Assembly: GCA_011330545.1 (NCBI GenBank)
Contig: DRQI01000223.1
Coordinates: 1-5,580 of the forward strand
DNA length: 5,580 nt
Source: Flavobacteriia bacterium
GTDB taxonomy: Bacteria > Bacteroidota > Bacteroidia > Flavobacteriales > Flavobacteriaceae
Direction of reading: 5' to 3'
Shown here: in pieces, positions 5,134 through 5,580 of the stretch
Position numbering within the stretch: position 1 is the first letter of the stretch
Layout: each line of letters opens with the position of its first letter
Notes under the pieces: model-generated
Seen by the model: only the letters and a program-made list of their open reading frames with translations
What the model was told of the DNA's origin: nothing
Databases searched by the model: none
Program-made: the position numbers and the translations under genes

Positions 5134-5580
5134 TCATTTTTCGGGTTCAAATACCAACTTATCCTTAGCTTGTTGTATCTCTTCTTTGTTTAATAACATC
5201 GGTACAAATTCGCCTTTGTTATATTTCTCGAATTGGTCTTTATAATGGTTGCTTAACGGATTACCCGATTGTCCGGTGGGAAGGATACCCACGCTTTTTT
5301 CTACATCAGAAAAATCAATAACCCTACGCGTTGAAGGGCCGGCAAGCACCTTGTAATAGCCCGTACTGTCTAAATTAAATAGTTGATTGTTAATTACTTC
5401 GTTAGCACCATTGATAGAAAAAGGGCCTATATTAAAAAAGCGCCGTAACAACGATTCTTCCCCTATAGGATGTTTGTGTTCTAAAGTATGTACTTTATTC
5501 CATGTCCAATCTGACACCGAATTCCCCAATTGCTGTTCTAAAAAGGAAACGGCATTTTTAAACGACTGCCCTATAATATC
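5134..5580 (-). CDS. Penicillin acylase family protein (peptidase S45), C-terminal part, truncated by window edge
   Basis: The frame is open to the right edge, and 148 C-terminal residues are present; a TTG at 5529 is internal, since coding continues through it. TGA at 5136-5134 ends the gene. The conserved end of the S45 beta-subunit is clear: DWTWNKVHTLEHKHPIG, RFFNIGPFSINGANEVIN, LAGPSTRRVIDFSD, and GILPTGQSGNPLSNHYKDQF followed by KGEFVPM. Family members are self-cleaving N-terminal-nucleophile amidases, normally exported, that hydrolyse penicillins, acyl-homoserine lactones or other amides. The catalytic Ser and the signal peptide lie outside the window, so activity and substrate cannot be judged. 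This is probably the stable chromosomal gene at the right border of the accessory block. Confidence 0.9.
   Translation of the reverse strand, partial: DIIGQSFKNAVSFLEQQLGNSVSDWTWNKVHTLEHKHPIGEESLLRRFFNIGPFSINGANEVINNQLFNLDSTGYYKVLAGPSTRRVIDFSDVEKSVGILPTGQSGNPLSNHYKDQFEKYNKGEFVPMLLNKEEIQQAKDKLVFEPEK

Noticed and set aside
5106..5139. Direct repeat GCTTTTTCATTT (5106-5117 and 5128-5139) between the penicillin acylase and 166-residue protein genes
   Set aside because: It is a short AT-rich 12-mer duplication in AT-rich DNA, with no third copy or flanking structure to suggest a binding site.

Overview
The window looks like a piece of a Bacteroidota chromosome, most likely a marine or soil Flavobacteriia. 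The DNA is AT-rich. Start codons are preceded by A-rich leaders without a Shine-Dalgarno sequence. A secreted TPR protein has a signal peptide ending in N-A-Q, and an outer-membrane barrel ends in Phe. No species can be named from this alone.

Layout. The left end (3-1290, + strand) carries the C-terminal part of an outer-membrane beta-barrel protein, followed 20 bases later by a secreted tetratricopeptide-repeat protein; the two are probably co-transcribed. They converge at about 1291-1408 with a run of genes that are all on the - strand. The right end (5134-5580) is the C-terminal part of a penicillin-acylase family (S45) N-terminal-nucleophile hydrolase cut by the window edge.

Between these lies an accessory-looking block, 1409-5058, of small transcription units on the - strand. 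In transcription order they are: a 166-residue two-helix membrane protein, a PatB/MalY-type PLP-dependent C-S lyase, a DUF7660-like protein that overlaps a 146-residue three-helix membrane protein, and a 170-residue two-helix membrane protein with a PH-like tail. No shared pathway is evident.

The most interesting feature is what separates these units. Each of the three junctions carries a diverged copy of the same roughly 100-bp repeat (A 1956-2062, B 2966-3059, C 4355-4459), always in the same orientation and 34, 26 and 22 bases upstream of the next start codon. Copies A and B contain an imperfect inverted repeat with a GTTAGGC end, reminiscent of an integron attC site. Copies A and C adjoin, or slightly overlap, a second element made of paired hairpins (REP-like). 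A third, inverted copy of that element lies at 2161-2226. The gene-repeat-gene-repeat layout suggests a cassette-like array, or a shared 5' regulatory module. No integrase or transposase gene is present, so mobility is inference only.
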